Below, piece by piece: positions 1-7,978 of a stretch of 64,000 nt of DNA (position 1 is the first letter of the stretch; each line of letters begins with the position of its first letter). Made by a program: the position numbers and the translations under genes. The notes below the pieces were generated by a model. It made no database searches. It was not told the DNA's origin and worked only from the letters and a program-made list of their open reading frames with translations. The stretch is from Ponticaulis sp. (lineage in GTDB: Bacteria; Pseudomonadota; Alphaproteobacteria; Caulobacterales; Hyphomonadaceae), in the NCBI GenBank assembly GCA_002692725.1, contig NZLU01000034.1:82652-146651 (forward strand), read 5' to 3'.

Positions 1-63
1 GTTGGTTCCAAAACACTTTACTCCATTCCCGGTGACAGACCTAGCCGGGGGCGGGACGCATTC

Positions 64-924
64 ATGTCGATCTTTCAAATTCTACTCATCTCGCTGGTGC
101 AGGGGATAACCGAATGGCTGCCCATTTCATCCTCCGGTCATGTCTTGCTAGCCTCGGACTATTTCGGGTTCGCGGCGCGGGATGAGCTGCTGATCAATGC
201 CATGGCGCATGCCGGCACATTGTTCGCGGTGCTGATTTATTTCTGGAAAGACGTCGCGCGGGCGATTGGCGGCGGGTTTGAGCTGGTCGGGTCGGTCGCC
301 ACGAAAAAGGCGCTCAGCCCGAATGCGCGGCTGGCTATGCTGATCCTCTTGTCCATGCCGATCACTCTGCTTGTTGTGGGTGGATATGAAATTGGCGCGC
401 CGGACGCCGTCAAAGAAGGTCTGCGCGGCTGGATGACCGTGGCGATTACCACGCTTGTGTTCGGGCTTTTGCTCTGGTGGGCTGATGTCCGGGGCGGTCA
501 GTCCGGCAATCTGGAGACGATGACAAGCGGTCATGCCATTCTGATTGGGGCCAGCCAGGCGATTGCAGCCCTTCTGCCGGGCACGAGCCGGTCTGGCATT
601 ACGATGACGGCGGCCCGCTGGTTCGGATATGAGCGTACAGAAGCGGCACGGTTTTCCATGCTGATTGGTGCGCCCATTCTCGCGGCCACAGGGGCCTATG
701 CGGTGCTGGAGCTTGTGACCTCTGACGCACCTGAAGGCGCAGCCGGATTGAGTGACGGCCTGATGGTGGCAGGGCTGTCTTTCGTTTCCGGCATTGTCTC
801 TATCTGGGCCTTGATGAAGCTGCTTCAGAAAATGAGCTTCCTGCCCTTCGTAATTTATCGGATTTTTCTGGCCATTGTGCTGGTGCTCGCCTCGCCGCTC
901 GCGCTAGGCTGGATTGGTGGCTAG
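64..924 (+). CDS. uppP: Undecaprenyl-diphosphatase (BacA/UppP)
   Basis: Integral membrane enzyme that removes a phosphate from undecaprenyl pyrophosphate to recycle the lipid carrier for peptidoglycan and other envelope polymers. The 286 residues match the family's usual length. The N-terminal signature QGITEWLPISSSGH is at residues 13-26 and the second catalytic block PGTSRSG near residue 171; both are hallmarks of the family and carry the conserved Glu, His, Ser and Arg residues. Several hydrophobic segments run through the protein and it ends in a membrane helix. The ATG follows a G-rich stretch that could serve as ribosome site. It reads in the same direction as the next gene, 20 bases downstream. 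Assignment is secure from motifs. Confidence 0.96.
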   Translation: MSIFQILLISLVQGITEWLPISSSGHVLLASDYFGFAARDELLINAMAHAGTLFAVLIYFWKDVARAIGGGFELVGSVATKKALSPNARLAMLILLSMPITLLVVGGYEIGAPDAVKEGLRGWMTVAITTLVFGLLLWWADVRGGQSGNLETMTSGHAILIGASQAIAALLPGTSRSGITMTAARWFGYERTEAARFSMLIGAPILAATGAYAVLELVTSDAPEGAAGLSDGLMVAGLSFVSGIVSIWALMKLLQKMSFLPFVIYRIFLAIVLVLASPLALGWIGG

Positions 925-944
925 TCTGATATTACAGGCGTGAA

Positions 945-1487
945 GTGATGTTGCCTGAACCAGTTTCCTTTGAGTCTGATTGTTCAAACTGCGCGTCTCT
1001 GTGCTGTTTTGCCTATGCCTTCACAAAAGGGGTGGAGTTTCCGATTGAGAAAGACGCCGATGAACTGTGTCCGCATATTGGCAAGGTCTCCGGCTGTCAG
1101 ATCCATGCGAACCGCGCAGCACGCGGTTTCACCGGCTGTATAAAATATGAATGTCTTGGGGCCGGGCAGCGCGTGGTTCAGGAGGTGTTCAAGGGCGCGA
1201 GCTGGCGCGATGATCCGGCGCTTCTGAAGCCCATGTCTGAGGGGCTTCGTGTGATGAAGGTGCTGCATGAAATGTTGCAACTCCTCGAGACGGTGGAAAT
1301 TCTGCCGCTCACACCGGAAGAGACCCGGCTCTATCAAGACTTGCTTGCGAGAGCCATGCCCGAAACGCCGTTTACACCAGAAAGCCTTATCGCCTTTCCG
1401 GTCTATCAGCTCCGTCGGGATGTGACGCAGTTTATTCGCGGGCTGGCTCATCATGTGTCGTCGCAAAGGCGCGCAGATCAAAACTGA
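945..1487 (+). CDS. Cysteine-rich protein of unknown function (YkgJ-like Cys motifs)
   Basis: A 180-residue soluble protein. The N-terminal 70 residues hold a dense cysteine pattern: C-x2-C-x4-CC, then single Cys within CPHIGK, GCQIH, TGC and YEC, ending with the motif GAGQR. This resembles the metal-binding cysteine clusters of UPF0153/YkgJ-type proteins and the Cys block found ahead of some pentapeptide-repeat proteins; that comparison is from memory. The remaining 110 residues look helical and have no motif I know. GTG at 945 and ATG at 948 are both possible starts. It lies 20 bases after uppP and may be co-transcribed. Iron or zinc binding is inferred; function is unknown. Confidence 0.75.
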   Translation: MMLPEPVSFESDCSNCASLCCFAYAFTKGVEFPIEKDADELCPHIGKVSGCQIHANRAARGFTGCIKYECLGAGQRVVQEVFKGASWRDDPALLKPMSEGLRVMKVLHEMLQLLETVEILPLTPEETRLYQDLLARAMPETPFTPESLIAFPVYQLRRDVTQFIRGLAHHVSSQRRADQN

Positions 1488-1495
1488 CTTGTCAT

Positions 1496-1530
1496 TTATC
1501 GAATAACGAGATATTGTTGTTTTTCGATAA
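1496..1530. promoter_or_regulatory. Inverted repeat TTATCGAA-N19-TTCGATAA
   Basis: Perfect 8-base half sites (1496-1503 and 1523-1530) flank an AT-rich 19-base spacer immediately upstream of the Shine-Dalgarno AGGAG and the start at 1543. The position suggests an operator or a weak stem in the leader. No regulator is identified. Confidence 0.3.
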
Positions 1531-1542
1531 AGGAGTCTGATC

Positions 1543-1956
1543 ATGCAAGCTAGTCTGGTGCGTCTCGCCCATTGGAAAGTGGACATCAAGATTGTCACCG
1601 AAGACAATATGCATGTTCTGCAATGGCGACGACGGATGACCCATGACGAGGTGCTACTGGATGGGAAAAGCCAGCATATCAGCTATGGCCTGTTTGGTCG
1701 GGAAACCATTTACGGGCTGGTCTTCGGCAAGGATGAAGAGGGCAATGGTGGTCAGCAATTGATGTTTGCCGTCGATGCCACACCAAATACGAGCTCCTGG
1801 GATTCAGAATCGGCAGGCTATGCCGCGCCGCGCGGTATTCGTCTTGAGACACGTGACGGCCCCATCCTGACGCACGGAACCATGGATGAGCGCGCCTATG
1901 ACAAGCCTTCTGATTTTGGCGAATGGCTGAAAAAGACGATGGGCATGGAATGGTAG
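1543..1956 (+). CDS. Hypothetical protein, 137 aa
   Basis: Small soluble protein without signal peptide or membrane segment, and without a family motif I recognise. It is rich in aromatic and charged residues and ends with a Trp (GMEW). The ATG is preceded by AAAGGAGT 7-8 bases upstream, a good ribosome site, so the start is well supported. It stands alone between the Cys-rich gene and the EF-hand gene, with an inverted repeat in its leader. Function unknown. Confidence 0.7.
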   Translation: MQASLVRLAHWKVDIKIVTEDNMHVLQWRRRMTHDEVLLDGKSQHISYGLFGRETIYGLVFGKDEEGNGGQQLMFAVDATPNTSSWDSESAGYAAPRGIRLETRDGPILTHGTMDERAYDKPSDFGEWLKKTMGMEW

Positions 1957-2120
1957 GCACACCTTAAGCTGGCCCAACTGACCCCAGAAATGACAGCAAA
2001 TTCACGTGTCCGGACAGGTTTTTTCTGGCATCGGGACAATAGTTTGGTTCTCTTATCGGCGAGCCGCAGTCATGACGAGTGTGCGACTGCCCAAATAGGA
2101 ACCAAGGAGGTCAGCTGAGT

Positions 2121-3017
2121 ATGCGCGAAGAGAAGAAAAGTGAATCTCTGGAAGTCAGACTGCCCTACAGCCAGAAGATCGCCTTCATGGAAGCGTGCAA
2201 ACGAGAGGGGATCTCGGCCAGCGAAGCCTTGCGCGCTGGCATTGCTGAATTCCTCGAAGCTCATGAACGGCAGTCGCAATCTTCTAACCCTTTGAAGGAA
2301 GTTGTGACTCTCATGCGTTTGAATACGAAAAAAACCATTGGCTCGCTCATGGCCCTGTCGATCGGCACGGCAATGTTTGCGGCCATGCCCTCTGCGGCTC
2401 AGGACGAGCTGTTCGCCAAGCTCGACAAGAACAATGACGGTGTGCTGACGGCCGGTGAAATCTCCAAGAATGATGAGCGGGTGTTCGCCGTCCTTGACAA
2501 GAATGGCGACGGTCAGATTTCCGCCAGCGAATTTCAGCGCGAAGCCTCCATTTCGAATGTCTCTGACAGTATCGAGACCGGTGAGGATGGCGAAGAGATG
2601 CGGATCATTTCGGTAGAGACGACTGAGATCGAGCTGATGGCGCCGGAAAAGGTGAAGGTGATGGTTTCCAACTGGGAGGAGACGATCGCACTCGATGCCA
2701 GTCAGGCTGAGGTGGACGAGCTCGTCGCGTCGCTTAAGGCGAAGATGCACGAGATGAATCTCGAGGACCCGCCAATTCCGCCGACGCCGGGCGATGTCGA
2801 CATTGAGAAAGAACTCGAGGTGTTGAAAGGCATGCGCGATGAGGAGATTGCGCGCATTCGTGAGGAGATGGCTGAAACCGGCGAAGAAGTCCGGGTCGAA
2901 CGTGAGGAGAAAGAACTCGCTGATGGCCGTAAAGTGGTGATTGAACGCCGGATTGTTCGCGAGGTCTCAGATGCGCCAGAGCCGCCAGAACCACCCCCGG
3001 CACCGGCACAAGACTAA
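2121..3017 (+). CDS. Ribbon-helix-helix head + signal/TM segment + EF-hand protein
   Basis: A continuous 298-residue frame with three unlike parts. Residues ~8-52 (ESLEVRLPYSQ, then two helices) read like a CopG/Arc ribbon-helix-helix DNA-binding domain. Residues ~65-95 form a textbook signal peptide or type-II membrane anchor: MRLNTKK, a hydrophobic core, then SAAQ. Next come two canonical EF-hand loops, DKNNDGVLTAGE and DKNGDGQISASE, and a long acidic, coiled-coil-prone, Pro-rich tail. AAGGAGG ten bases before the ATG at 2121 supports the long form. A second ATG at 2313, preceded by AAGGAAG, would yield only a secreted EF-hand protein. Either this is a membrane-tethered DNA-binding calcium sensor or the message has two starts; the sequence cannot decide. 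Confidence 0.75.
   Translation: MREEKKSESLEVRLPYSQKIAFMEACKREGISASEALRAGIAEFLEAHERQSQSSNPLKEVVTLMRLNTKKTIGSLMALSIGTAMFAAMPSAAQDELFAKLDKNNDGVLTAGEISKNDERVFAVLDKNGDGQISASEFQREASISNVSDSIETGEDGEEMRIISVETTEIELMAPEKVKVMVSNWEETIALDASQAEVDELVASLKAKMHEMNLEDPPIPPTPGDVDIEKELEVLKGMRDEEIARIREEMAETGEEVRVEREEKELADGRKVVIERRIVREVSDAPEPPEPPPAPAQD
2313..3017 (+). other. Alternative internal start: secreted EF-hand protein
   Basis: In-frame ATG at 2313 begins exactly at the n-region of a signal peptide (MRLNTKK, then a hydrophobic core ending SAA) and has AAGGAAG at 2295-2301. Translation from here gives a 234-residue exported calcium-binding protein without the DNA-binding head. Both forms might be made. Confidence 0.4.
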
Positions 3018-3021
3018 TCAG

Positions 3022-3050
3022 AAAAGCGCGCCAGACCGGCGCGCTTTTTT
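3022..3050. terminator. Bidirectional intrinsic terminator
   Basis: Stem AAAAGCGCGCC (3022-3032), five-base loop, GGCGCGCTTTT (3038-3048) and a run of six T. It lies between two converging genes (EF-hand gene and osmC) and has A/T tracts on both sides, so it can stop transcription from either side. Confidence 0.9.
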
Positions 3051-3057
3051 ATTTGAG

Positions 3058-3498
3058 TTAGTTTTGAAGTTTGGCTTCGAGAGAAATCTCTGTGCCGCCA
3101 AGCGCCTTGGAGACCGGGCAACCCGATTTGGCCTCATTCGCGAGCTTCATGAATGTATCATTGTCGATGCCCTCGACATGAGCTGTCAGAAAGATGTGAC
3201 TCTGAGTGATGTTGAAACCTCCGCCTTCGGCTGGTTCAACAGAAACGCTGGCCTTGGCTTCCAGCTTTTCGGCCGGATGGCCTTCGCTGGCCAGCATGTG
3301 TGAGAGCTGCATGGCAAAACAGCCGGCATGGGCGGCGCCCAGTAATTCTTCCGGGTTCGTGCCGGACTGGCCAGACTCATCCTCAAAGCGGGCTTTGAAG
3401 CTATAAGGTGTGTCCGAAAGTGTTCCGGATTGTGTGGTCAGCTTGCCTTCGCCGTCTTTCAGGGCTCCCGACCAGATTGCTGTTGCAGTGCGTTTCAT
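3058..3498 (-). CDS. osmC: OsmC-family peroxiredoxin
   Basis: Thiol peroxidase of the OsmC/Ohr fold that reduces organic hydroperoxides; cytoplasmic homodimer in known members. The 146 residues match the family. The two catalytic cysteines sit in AAHAGCFAMQLS and SGCPVSKAL, the paired-Cys layout of this family; the MKRTATAIWSG start and the late VSKAL motif favour OsmC over Ohr. The start at 3498 is chosen because GGAGGCGAG precedes it; a longer frame to 3516 lacks this. An EcfG-like promoter match lies at 3538-3562 on the same strand, fitting the general-stress control known for osmC genes. Confidence 0.92.
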   Translation of the reverse strand: MKRTATAIWSGALKDGEGKLTTQSGTLSDTPYSFKARFEDESGQSGTNPEELLGAAHAGCFAMQLSHMLASEGHPAEKLEAKASVSVEPAEGGGFNITQSHIFLTAHVEGIDNDTFMKLANEAKSGCPVSKALGGTEISLEAKLQN

Positions 3499-3537
3499 GA
3501 CTCGCCTCCGATGCATTAGTGTGTCTCGATCATAATT

Positions 3538-3562
3538 TACGTGTGCCGTCCAAAGGCGTTCC
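3538..3562 (-). promoter_or_regulatory. EcfG-like general-stress promoter of osmC
   Basis: On the minus strand GGAAC (3562-3558), 16 bases, then CGTA (3541-3538). The alphaproteobacterial EcfG consensus is GGAAC-N16/17-CGTT, so there is one mismatch in the -10 element. It lies about 40 bases upstream of the osmC start. Confidence 0.45.
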
Positions 3563-3594
3563 GCAAAGTCTCGAATAAACCGGGGGTCTGATCC

Positions 3595-4707
3595 ATGCAG
3601 CGTTTTGCCATGATGGTTATCTTGTTTGTGATGTCAGGTCTCGCCAGCGCGCAGGCCATGACCGAAGAGCAGCTTCAGGCTCTGGCCAATGACATTCGCG
3701 CTGAGCATAAACTCGTCGGCGTGGGCGCTGTGGTGGCGTTTGAGACTGGTGAGATGCTCGGCCCGGTCGTGTCCGGGCAGCGGACAAAAGGGGGCGAGCC
3801 GATTGAGGCGAGCGATGCCTGGCATATTGGCTCGAACACCAAAATGCTGACCGCGCTGATTTATGGCCGCCTTGTCGAACAGGGGATTGTCGACTGGGGC
3901 GCGACGCTTCCTGAGCTCTTTCCGGAGCTTGCAGACGACATGCACGAAGACTGGCAGGCGGTGACCATCGAGGATTTGCTGTCGCATCGGTCCGGTCTTC
4001 AAGCCAATCCGAATATGACCTGGTTTCTGACCAGTCGGAATGATGAGCGCAGTCTACCGGAACAACGCCGCGCCCTTGCTGAACACTTTCTGACCCAACC
4101 CGCGAGTGGCGAACACGGCACTTTTGTCTATTCCAATCTCGGCGTCATGATGGCCGGGGCGGCGATTGAAGCGGCTGTCTCTCGGCATGAGGACGCGCCC
4201 GTCAGCTATCAGGAGGTGTTTGCGCGGGTCTTGCTGGCCGATTTGCCGCCTGTAGAGCAGGCCAAGTGGGGATTTGGCCCGCCGCCGAACATAGAAGGCC
4301 ATAGCCGTGTGCCCTTTCTCGGCCTGATGCCGCAAGGGACTGGACCCGGGGCGGATAATCCCGCGGCGTTAGGGCCTGCCGGAACGGTGCATGTCGCACT
4401 GAAGCCGCATGCCGAGCTGTTGCGGGATGTCTTTCTCATCTCAAAAGACAGCGCATTAACCACCCATCTGACCAGCTTGCCGGATGGCACGAATTATCGG
4501 CTGGGTCTGGGCGCGAGCACTTCTGAGATTCTCGGGCAGGTGTTCGGCCATGACGGGTCGAACACGATGAACCTGTCTCACGTCTCCATCCTGCCAGATC
4601 AGGGGATTGTGTTCATCCTGAACACCAATCAAGCCGATAAGGGCGGAAATGAGGGATTAAGGGCGTTCCGACGCGAACTGATCGACGCCCTGATGACAGA
4701 AGATTAA
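3595..4707 (+). CDS. Secreted serine hydrolase, class C beta-lactamase fold
   Basis: A 370-residue protein with an N-terminal signal peptide (hydrophobic residues 6-18, cleavage around ASA-QA). It carries the SxxK nucleophile motif as SNTK (in HIGSNTKML), the YxN motif as YSN (in TFVYSNLGVMMAG) and FGHDGSN as the HxG-like third motif. These mark the beta-lactamase/penicillin-binding/esterase superfamily (PF00144). Such proteins are usually esterases or D-peptidases rather than true antibiotic hydrolases; the substrate cannot be told. Its stop overlaps the stop of the converging downstream gene. Confidence 0.88.
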   Translation: MQRFAMMVILFVMSGLASAQAMTEEQLQALANDIRAEHKLVGVGAVVAFETGEMLGPVVSGQRTKGGEPIEASDAWHIGSNTKMLTALIYGRLVEQGIVDWGATLPELFPELADDMHEDWQAVTIEDLLSHRSGLQANPNMTWFLTSRNDERSLPEQRRALAEHFLTQPASGEHGTFVYSNLGVMMAGAAIEAAVSRHEDAPVSYQEVFARVLLADLPPVEQAKWGFGPPPNIEGHSRVPFLGLMPQGTGPGADNPAALGPAGTVHVALKPHAELLRDVFLISKDSALTTHLTSLPDGTNYRLGLGASTSEILGQVFGHDGSNTMNLSHVSILPDQGIVFILNTNQADKGGNEGLRAFRRELIDALMTED

Positions 4708-5681
4708 GCGTCTTTGACTTCGTGGAACTGACCGTTCGGGCGGAAGCGCCAGAGATAGGTCGGCACGATCGCCTCAACGCTTTCCAGCTGAGTGACGCCG
4801 AGGTCCTGGATGGTGCCGACTTCGCCCTCTGCCGCTACGACATTGTCTGACCGAAGAAGATCGACCTGATCACCCGTGATTGGCGGGCCGTGGAAGGGCC
4901 AGAGTTTGAAAAGAGCGCCGCATGTCAGGCCCATCGGCTTAGCGATGAAGAAGGGCAGCGGCAGGACGAGGCGCTGACGGTCCACTTCCTTCAGGATAAA
5001 CTCATAGATTTCCTTGAAGGTGTAGACAGTTGGTCCGCCGAGTTCGAAGGTTTTGCCAGAGGCGGCGTCATTTTCAATACCGGCCATAATGGCCTCGGCG
5101 ACATCGCCAACAAAAATTGGCTGGACCTTCGTGTCACCGCCGCCAATTGCAGGCAGGGCTGGGCTGATGCGCGTCATGCCGGCGAACCGGTTGAAGAAGT
5201 CATCTTCCGGACCAAAAATCACGCTTGGGCGCAGAATGACGGCGGACGGGAAATTCTCGCGGACCGCAGCTTCGGCCTCGGCTTTGGTGCGACCATAATC
5301 CGACGGGCTGTCTTCATCCGCGCCGATGGCTGAGACCTGGACGAAACGGGACACGCCGTGAGCGGCGGAAAGCTCTGCCACGTTTTTCGTGCCAAGCGCC
5401 TGGCTGCCACCAAAGGTCTGAGCGCCACGCTCATACAAAATGCCAACAAGGTTCACCACGCCCCAGGCACCATCAATGGCGCGTTCAATCGAGGGACGAT
5501 TGCGGACATTGGCCTGAACAATCTGAACCTGACCAACATCACCTGCGAGACGCAGATCACCGGCAACGCCCGGGTTCCGCACCGCGACGCGAACGCGATA
5601 GCCTTTGCGGCAAAGGGCCCTCACAATATAGCGACCGACAAAACCGGATCCACCAAAGACTGTGACGAGTTCACCTGACAT
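4704..5681 (-). CDS. NDUFA9-like NAD(P)-binding protein (complex I NDUFA9 family)
   Basis: Atypical short-chain dehydrogenase of 325 residues. Rossmann motif GGSGFVG is at residues 10-16 and the YGRTKAEAE segment supplies the Tyr-x3-Lys pair near the middle. Length and layout match bacterial relatives of the mitochondrial complex I accessory subunit NDUFA9. In bacteria the role is unproven; stabilisation of complex I or quinone/lipid modification has been suggested for relatives. It stands alone, converging on the serine hydrolase gene with overlapping stop codons (TTAA). The start has no competing upstream codon. Confidence 0.85.
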   Translation of the reverse strand: MSGELVTVFGGSGFVGRYIVRALCRKGYRVRVAVRNPGVAGDLRLAGDVGQVQIVQANVRNRPSIERAIDGAWGVVNLVGILYERGAQTFGGSQALGTKNVAELSAAHGVSRFVQVSAIGADEDSPSDYGRTKAEAEAAVRENFPSAVILRPSVIFGPEDDFFNRFAGMTRISPALPAIGGGDTKVQPIFVGDVAEAIMAGIENDAASGKTFELGGPTVYTFKEIYEFILKEVDRQRLVLPLPFFIAKPMGLTCGALFKLWPFHGPPITGDQVDLLRSDNVVAAEGEVGTIQDLGVTQLESVEAIVPTYLWRFRPNGQFHEVKDA

Positions 5682-5888
5682 GGATCAGCGCTCCTGGAAA
5701 ACGAGTATTATGACGGCGTGATAGACCAAAGTTTGAGGCAGATGTCTATGCATGATGGGGCGTCAAAGCCCTGATTCCGCGAAAAACCATGCTTCTGACT
5801 GCGACCTCTCGTCCTAGTGCCATCTGGACGCATAGGCATTCGTGCCGCTCTGGATCAAAGTACGGGCCTCATCAGGAGAATACCGCCC

Positions 5889-7247
5889 ATGCGCCAGGAA
5901 TGGTCCTCGCTCGCAACCCGCCCGGTGCCCCGCTACACGTCTTACCCGACAGCGGCGCAGTTTCATGATGTCGCTGATGACGGTCTGGTCGAAGCGTGTC
6001 TCCGCTCTGTGAAACCGCAGGACCCCATCTCGGTTTATGTGCATGTGCCGTTCTGTGAGCAACTGTGCTGGTATTGCGGGTGTCACACGACAATTCCGAA
6101 CGGGTATGACCGGATTGCGCGCTATGTGGATCTGCTCGTGCAGGAAATCGCGCTCTGGAAAGACCGTCTGCCCTCTCATGGTGGGGCGATGCATCTCCAT
6201 TTCGGTGGCGGCACGCCCAACGCGTTGCGGGCTCAGGATATGCGTCGGCTTTTGCTGGCGCTGAAACAGGCCTTCCATCTGAGAAACAATGCGGAGATAT
6301 CGGTCGAGCTCGATCCACGCACTCTGACGGATGAGATGATCGCCGTGCTGAAGGATTGCGGTGTGACGCGGGCAAGCCTTGGCGTGCAGGATTTCAACCG
6401 AACCGTTCAGGAGGCCATCAACCGGGTGCAGCCTTTTGTGCTGGTGAAACACGCTGTGGAAGCGCTGCGAGCAGCCGGAATCAAGGATATCAACTTCGAC
6501 CTGCTCTATGGCCTGCCGCACCAGACCGCCGACACAGTGGCGCACAGCGCGCAATTGGCTGCGAGCCTGGAGCCGGACCGGATTTCAGCCTTTGGCTATG
6601 CTCATGTGCCCTGGTTTGCCAAGCATCAGAAAGCGATTGATGAGCGCGTCTTGCCGGATGCGAAGAGCCGGTTTGAGCAGTTTCAGGTGATGACGGATTT
6701 CTTCGCTGACCATGACTATGTGCCAATCGGGCTGGACCATTTCGCGCGCGAGGGCGATGCGCTCGCCAAGGCGCTGCAATCAGGTCAGCTGCACCGGAAC
6801 TTCCAGGGCTACACCACCGACACCTGCAAGACGCTCGTCGCACTCGGACCGTCGGGTATTTCAGAGTTTCCCGGCGGGTTCATTCAGAACGCCAAGGATA
6901 TCCGGAGCTATTCAGAGGCTATCGCTGAGGGCCGACTGTCGATTGCCCGCGGCGTGGAGCGGACCTTTGACGACCGGCTGCGCGGCGCCGTGATCGAACG
7001 ACTAATGTGCGAGATGACGGTGGATGTGGCGCAGGTTTGTCTCGCCTTTGATACCCCACTCAGCCAGTTTGACGAAGCGTTTGTGCGGCTGAAAGAGCTG
7101 TCACAGCTTGGTGTGTGCGTGGTTCGGGGCAGCACGGTGTCTGTGCCGTGTGAGGCGCGGGCTCTGCTCCGAACGGCGGCGCAGTGTTTCGATGCGTATT
7201 CCAGCGCAGAGGCGGTTCCCGTGAACCGCCATGCCAAGGCGATTTAG
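5889..7247 (+). CDS. hemN: Oxygen-independent coproporphyrinogen III oxidase
   Basis: Radical-SAM enzyme that decarboxylates coproporphyrinogen III to protoporphyrinogen IX without O2, in haem synthesis. From the ATG at 5889 the protein has 452 residues, the HemN size rather than the shorter HemW. It has the HemN-specific PRYTSYPTA near the N-terminus, the iron-sulfur motif C-x3-C-x2-C (Cys56, Cys60, Cys63) with an extra Cys two residues on as in HemN, and the SAM-binding GGGTPN. The start is set by AGGAGA nine bases upstream; an in-frame ATG at 5817 lacks a ribosome site. I looked for an FNR box upstream and saw none. Confidence 0.95.
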   Translation: MRQEWSSLATRPVPRYTSYPTAAQFHDVADDGLVEACLRSVKPQDPISVYVHVPFCEQLCWYCGCHTTIPNGYDRIARYVDLLVQEIALWKDRLPSHGGAMHLHFGGGTPNALRAQDMRRLLLALKQAFHLRNNAEISVELDPRTLTDEMIAVLKDCGVTRASLGVQDFNRTVQEAINRVQPFVLVKHAVEALRAAGIKDINFDLLYGLPHQTADTVAHSAQLAASLEPDRISAFGYAHVPWFAKHQKAIDERVLPDAKSRFEQFQVMTDFFADHDYVPIGLDHFAREGDALAKALQSGQLHRNFQGYTTDTCKTLVALGPSGISEFPGGFIQNAKDIRSYSEAIAEGRLSIARGVERTFDDRLRGAVIERLMCEMTVDVAQVCLAFDTPLSQFDEAFVRLKELSQLGVCVVRGSTVSVPCEARALLRTAAQCFDAYSSAEAVPVNRHAKAI

Positions 7248-7254
7248 TTTCCGA

Positions 7255-7830
7255 TCAGCTAACGGGGTCTGCCAGCGCGTTGGCCGTTTCGAGGACGGTC
7301 TCGACCGGAGGGCGATCTTTATAGCCTTCCTCCCGCAGCATGGCTTTCACCTCGCCATCGGCGCCAATGAACACGATCGCCGGGTGTGGGATGCCTTCAT
7401 AGCGGCCGCGTCCATCCATCTCTTCATTGCGCAGTTCGAAGGCGTCGATCATGGCTGAATTGGTGTCGGACAGCAGCGTGTAATTCACGTCTTTCTCGGC
7501 GGCATAACTGGCGAGCGTTGCCGGATCATCATAAGTGATGAGGTTCAGTTCCCAGCCTTTTTCGGCCAGCGGCTCTGTCGCCTCGATCAGGTCGAGCGCC
7601 TGTTTCTTACAGAAGGGGCACCAGTCGAGCGAGCGGGAGAAGACCAGAACCGCGCCTGTGTCTCCGGTGATCGTGTCGAGCATGACCGTCGCGCCGGTTT
7701 CAGCGTTAATGGCGAAAAAGTCAGGCGCGGCGGCACCGACTTCCGGGCCGATCATTGTGGCGGGCTCCTGGGCAAGCGCAGCAGGCGCGGCGAGGGTGAA
7801 GGCGAGTGAAGCGAGAAGTGGGCGGATCAT
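7255..7830 (-). CDS. Secreted AhpC/TSA-type peroxiredoxin-like protein
   Basis: A 191-residue thioredoxin-fold protein with a clear signal peptide (MIRPLLASLAF..ALAQ) and hence probably periplasmic. The redox site is DWCPFCKKQ, a CxxC motif in the peroxiredoxin-like position, followed by the HPAIVFIG cis-Pro region. Members of this group act as peroxiredoxins or thiol reductases; the electron partner is not visible here. The start at 7830 is chosen because it begins the signal peptide and has a GGAGA ribosome site; the frame could extend to 7881. Divergent from trpF across a 148-base region. Confidence 0.85.
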   Translation of the reverse strand: MIRPLLASLAFTLAAPAALAQEPATMIGPEVGAAAPDFFAINAETGATVMLDTITGDTGAVLVFSRSLDWCPFCKKQALDLIEATEPLAEKGWELNLITYDDPATLASYAAEKDVNYTLLSDTNSAMIDAFELRNEEMDGRGRYEGIPHPAIVFIGADGEVKAMLREEGYKDRPPVETVLETANALADPVS

Positions 7831-7978
7831 GGCATGTCTCCGGTTGTTCGATGTCTGAGAGATACTGTTGCACACTCTCACTTACGAATGAAATTGGTGT
7901 GAGAAATGTCCCGGCAGATGTGATGACACCGATGAAACCCACTGGCCGTAGATTGGCGGGTGAGCTAAATGTGGAGTC

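Noticed and set aside
2007..2016. TGTCCGGACA followed by a T run, like a terminator
   Set aside because: The palindrome has no loop, so no stable hairpin can form; more likely chance or an operator.
5690..5888. Search for an FNR box upstream of hemN
   Set aside because: No TTGAT-N4-ATCAA match could be seen in the 200 bases before the start.
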